Shown: piece after piece, positions 61,365 to 64,000 of the stretch | Numbering within the stretch: position 1 is the first letter of the stretch | Layout of the letters: each line of letters starts with the position of its first letter | DNA from: JBEBVQ01 sp037190845 | GTDB lineage: Bacteria > Bacteroidota > Bacteroidia > Chitinophagales > Chitinophagaceae | Reading direction: 5' to 3' | NCBI GenBank assembly: GCA_037190845.1 | Contig: JBBCJI010000003.1 | Location: forward strand, 281,429 to 345,428 | Length of the DNA: 64,000 nucleotides | The notes under the pieces: generated by a model | Told to the model about the DNA's origin: nothing | Databases searched by the model: none | The model's input: the letters and a program-made list of their open reading frames with translations, nothing else | Program-made: the position numbers and the translations under genes

Positions 61365-61999
61365 ATATCCGAATCGCAATAGCAGACGATCACCAAATGG
61401 TGATCAACGGCATTTATACCATGCTGGGCGATTATCCGAAAATCAGTATAATCGCAGCCTACGGAACAGGAGAAGCTTTACTGAAAGGACTGGAAGAAGA
61501 AACGCCGGATGTTTTATTACTGGACATACAATTGCCGGATAAAACAGGTGATAAGCTCGCACCGGTAATTACCAGGACCTATCCCGAAATCCGCATCCTC
61601 ACCCTGACAAATTTCGACAGTGCATTCTATGCCCGTAATATGCTGTACCACGGTGCACTTGGCTATCTGCTCAAAAGCACTGACCGGGAAACACTGATAG
61701 AAGCCATCGAAACAGTGTATAACAACAAGGAGTATATTGAACCGGCCATGCGTCATCAGGTTGCAGAAAAAAACCTGAAAATGAGCCGGGCACAGGTACA
61801 GTTCCCAACAATATCCGCACGCGAAAAAGAGATTCTGCAACTCCTGTCAGATGGCTATACTACACAGAAAATTATGGATACACTCTACCTCAGCGCGACA
61901 ACTATAGACAATTACAGGTCTAACCTGTTGATCAAGTTCGGCGCTGCCAATACCGTTGCCCTGGTCAAAAAGGCGGTACAACTGGGTATAGTAGAATAG
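61361..61999 (+). CDS. NarL/FixJ-family response regulator
   Basis: A 212-residue regulator. The receiver has D9/D10, phosphoacceptor D55 (VLLLDIQLPDKTG) and lysine in GYLLKST. The LuxR-type helix-turn-helix is in ISAREKEILQLLSDGYTTQKI and LYLSATTIDNYRS. The recognition helix differs from that of the paralogue at 34498 (TTIDNYRSNLL against RTVEKHRFSLM), so the two probably bind different sites. It overlaps the kinase stop by 4 bp, indicating translational coupling. It ends 16 bp before the convergent rluF gene with no obvious hairpin. The divergent T9SS gene at 56465 is a candidate target by inference. Confidence 0.96.
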   Translation: MNIRIAIADDHQMVINGIYTMLGDYPKISIIAAYGTGEALLKGLEEETPDVLLLDIQLPDKTGDKLAPVITRTYPEIRILTLTNFDSAFYARNMLYHGALGYLLKSTDRETLIEAIETVYNNKEYIEPAMRHQVAEKNLKMSRAQVQFPTISAREKEILQLLSDGYTTQKIMDTLYLSATTIDNYRSNLLIKFGAANTVALVKKAVQLGIVE

Positions 62000-62015
62000 A
62001 AACTATGAACTACCG

Positions 62016-62903
62016 CTAAGGCATTCGTTTTCTGAATTCCTTATAACTGCGTTTCTTCTTAGACGGTTTATGATCTGTATGCTGCTTTTGTGGTGGTACT
62101 ACTTTCTTTTCCGCTTTTTTTATTGGGGGTTGCGGCGCTGCAGGTATCATCTTGGGCTGCTCTGCATCCGTTATCATTGCCTGTATCTTCCTCACCTCTT
62201 CTTCCGAAAGATTACGCCAGCGCCCGGCGGGAAGCTGATCCAGCTTTACATTCATAATCCTTACACGCAGCAATCTTACCACCCGGTAACCGAGTGTCTC
62301 ACTCATACGACGAATCTGCCGGTTCAGCCCCTGCACCAGCGTGATACGGAAAACAAATTTACCTTCCTGCACCACTTTGCAGGGCAGGGTACGCTGGCCC
62401 TGTATCCGTACACCTGCCGCCATATCTCTGATAAAATCAGTAGTCAAGGGCTTATCAACCGTAACGATATATTCCTTCTCATGCCGGTTGCCCGCACGGA
62501 GAATGTTATTCACTATGTTTCCATCGTTCGTGAGGAAGATCAGACCTTCCGAATCCTTATCCAGCCGTCCGATCGGGAAGATTCGCTGCGGATGATTTAT
62601 AAAGCTGATGATATTGGTCTTATCCCGGGTATCGGTAGTACAGGTCACACCCACCGGCTTATGAAAAGCGATATAAATCGTTTTAACCTGCTTCCTTAAC
62701 GGTTCACCATCAACTTCCACCACATCTCCGGGCAGTACACGGTTCCCTTTCTGTGCCTCTCTGTCATTGATTGTGACACGTCCCTGCTCTATATACATAT
62801 CGGCATCCCGCCGGGAACAGAAACCACTATTACTGATATATTTATTGAGGCTGACGGATTCGTCATTGTTCGATATACCGGTACTCTTTCTGGCTTTGGC
62901 CAT
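62016..62903 (-). CDS. rluF: 23S rRNA pseudouridine synthase, RluF type
   Basis: A 295-residue protein. An S4 RNA-binding domain comes first (SLNKYISNSGFCSRRDADMYIEQGRV). The RluB/E/F-type catalytic domain follows, with KTIYIAFHKPVGVTCT and the active-site aspartate in FPIGRLDKDSEGLIFLTNDG; RQIRRMSETLGYRVVRL is near the end. The KPVGVTCTT form fits RluF, which modifies U2604 of 23S rRNA (E. coli numbering). The last ~60 residues are a lysine- and proline-rich tail beyond the usual domain end, typical of Bacteroidota members. Cytoplasmic. Confidence 0.93.
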   Translation of the reverse strand: MAKARKSTGISNNDESVSLNKYISNSGFCSRRDADMYIEQGRVTINDREAQKGNRVLPGDVVEVDGEPLRKQVKTIYIAFHKPVGVTCTTDTRDKTNIISFINHPQRIFPIGRLDKDSEGLIFLTNDGNIVNNILRAGNRHEKEYIVTVDKPLTTDFIRDMAAGVRIQGQRTLPCKVVQEGKFVFRITLVQGLNRQIRRMSETLGYRVVRLLRVRIMNVKLDQLPAGRWRNLSEEEVRKIQAMITDAEQPKMIPAAPQPPIKKAEKKVVPPQKQHTDHKPSKKKRSYKEFRKRMP

Positions 62904-63008
62904 GTTATGCGTATTTCCCGGTAAAGGTACTGATAAGGACCATTCTCTTTTCTTATTATATAGACCTGGAAAATTTTACCTTTACAATATTCCATCACTC
63001 CGGCATTT

Positions 63009-63950
63009 ATGAAAAAATCAATATCCTTTTTAGTACTGCTCCTATCAGCAACTCTATTGCAAGCACAAATCACTACAGAGTTATTGTTACCGGTTGGAAC
63101 CGACACTCTTTACGGCACACTTGAAATTCCGGCGACAACAATACCCTTGCCTGTCGTACTCTTCATTGCCGGTTCCGGCCCTACAGACCGTGATGGCAAC
63201 AACCCGGTGATGAAAAACAATGCACTCAAACTGCTTGCCGATTCACTCAAAGCGCACGGTATGGCCAGCCTGCGCTACGATAAACGCGCTATCGGGAAAA
63301 GCCAGACAGCAGGCAGCAAAGAATCTGAACTCAGATTTGAACATTATATCAATGACGCAGCCGGATGGATAGAACTGCTGCAAAAAGATAAACGTTTTTC
63401 CTTCGTAACTGTTTTGGGACATAGCGAAGGCTCTCTTATAGGCATGATCGCTGCTGCAAAAGCAGGGGCAAACGCATTCATTTCGGCAGCAGGGGCGGGT
63501 GAGTCTGCCGACCTCATTCTGAAACGGCAAATTGAAAAACAAGCACCGCAGTTCGCTGAAACCTGTAATTTTATTATTGACTCGCTCAAAGCCGGGCATA
63601 CCGTACAAAATGTAAACCCGATGCTTCAAAGCCTGTTCCGTCCGGATGTACAACCTTATCTGATATCATGGTTCCGGTACGATCCGCAGGCAGAAATTGC
63701 CCGGCTGCATGTTCCTATATTGATCATTCAGGGAACCACCGATCTCCAGACCAATACAGCTGACGCTGCCATGCTGGCCAAAGCACAGGAAAAAGCAAAT
63801 CTGAAAATTATTTCCGGTATGAACCACGTCTTAAAAGATGCACCGGACGATCTGCAGCAAAATTTCGCTACATACAATAATCCCGACCTGCCGATAAATC
63901 AGGAAATGATAGCAGCTATTACAAGCTTTATTCTGTCATTGAAGAAATAA
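63009..63950 (+). CDS. Secreted alpha/beta hydrolase (S33-like serine hydrolase)
   Basis: A 313-residue protein with signal peptide MKKSISFLVLLLSATLLQAQ. The alpha/beta-hydrolase fold is clear: an oxyanion-hole region (PVVLFIAGSGPTDRDGN), a substrate strand LRYDKRAIGKS, nucleophile S139 in VLGHSEGSLIG, a likely acid in IIQGTTDLQT and the histidine in GMNHVLKDA. All three catalytic residues are in place. It probably hydrolyses an ester or peptide-like bond in the periplasm or outside; the substrate is unknown. It is divergent from rluF. A short tandem repeat follows the stop codon. Confidence 0.9.
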   Translation: MKKSISFLVLLLSATLLQAQITTELLLPVGTDTLYGTLEIPATTIPLPVVLFIAGSGPTDRDGNNPVMKNNALKLLADSLKAHGMASLRYDKRAIGKSQTAGSKESELRFEHYINDAAGWIELLQKDKRFSFVTVLGHSEGSLIGMIAAAKAGANAFISAAGAGESADLILKRQIEKQAPQFAETCNFIIDSLKAGHTVQNVNPMLQSLFRPDVQPYLISWFRYDPQAEIARLHVPILIIQGTTDLQTNTADAAMLAKAQEKANLKIISGMNHVLKDAPDDLQQNFATYNNPDLPINQEMIAAITSFILSLKK

Positions 63951-63954
63951 AGAG

Positions 63955-63990
63955 GATGTGGGAGATGTGTTGGATGTGACAGATGTGTTT
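63955..63990 (+). repeat. Four 9-bp GATGTGnnn tandem repeats
   Basis: GATGTG occurs at 63955, 63964, 63973 and 63982, exactly 9 bp apart, just after the hydrolase stop codon and near the window edge. Extent beyond the window is unknown. Confidence 0.6.
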
Positions 63991-64000
63991 AACAGCACAT

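Noticed and set aside
62070..62699. 209-codon plus-strand frame inside rluF
   Set aside because: rluF is certain on the other strand; the frame has no motif.
1..64000. CRISPR array, tRNA, rRNA or phage genes
   Set aside because: No regularly spaced 24-40 bp repeats and no tRNA-like or rRNA-like sequence were recognised in any intergenic gap; all larger frames are assigned.

Overview
The window is a stretch of Bacteroidota chromosome, most likely from the order Chitinophagales (Chitinophagaceae-like). Five lines of sequence evidence support this. Nine large surface or secreted proteins end in type IX secretion (T9SS) C-terminal sorting domains. A complete alternative complex III (act) operon is joined to cytochrome c oxidase genes. 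A DUF4421 outer-membrane protein is present. Several genes are preceded by the Bacteroidota-type promoter TTTG-N19-TAnnTTTG. There are no clear Shine-Dalgarno sites. Genus and species cannot be fixed by reading alone. I see no tRNA, rRNA, CRISPR array, transposase or phage gene.

Layout. 1-6.8 kb: two T9SS cargo genes, the first cut by the window edge. 6.9-8.3 kb: a polytopic membrane protein whose paralogue lies at 49.2-50.6 kb. 8.4-16.6 kb: housekeeping genes, namely tatA, gcvP, a small secreted protein, a methionine-type aminotransferase, a mannose-1-phosphate guanylyltransferase, an Nfu-type Fe-S protein and a DUF4421 porin-like protein. 16.7-28.5 kb (minus strand): actABCDEF-ctaC-ctaD, a respiratory operon for quinol to cytochrome c to oxygen electron transfer, with a promoter at the right end and a good terminator at the left. 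28.5-29.2 kb: a non-coding gap holding a decayed, internally deleted copy of the short-chain dehydrogenase gene found intact at 35.3-36.1 kb.

29.2-62.0 kb is the accessory part: seven more T9SS cargo genes interleaved with three two-component systems. Two of these systems are TPR-type histidine kinase plus NarL-type regulator pairs, each transcribed divergently from a beta-propeller (SBBP) T9SS protein. The third is a propeller-type LytS kinase with a LytTR regulator, directly upstream of a T9SS gene pair. purL, folB, a GT9 glycosyltransferase and the second membrane protein sit inside this stretch. 62.0-64.0 kb: rluF and a secreted alpha/beta hydrolase.

The most notable pattern is organisational. 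T9SS type A and type B cargo genes come as same-strand neighbours four times, and the divergent module of surface propeller protein and kinase/regulator occurs twice. This suggests, without proving it, locally controlled cell-surface systems. Other unexplained structure includes a 390-bp cluster of five different palindromes upstream of purL, a palindrome family shared with the 36.2 kb intergenic region, a perfect 24-bp AT-rich inverted repeat at 14.75 kb, and dispersed copies of an AATTTGAAAATG-like word.
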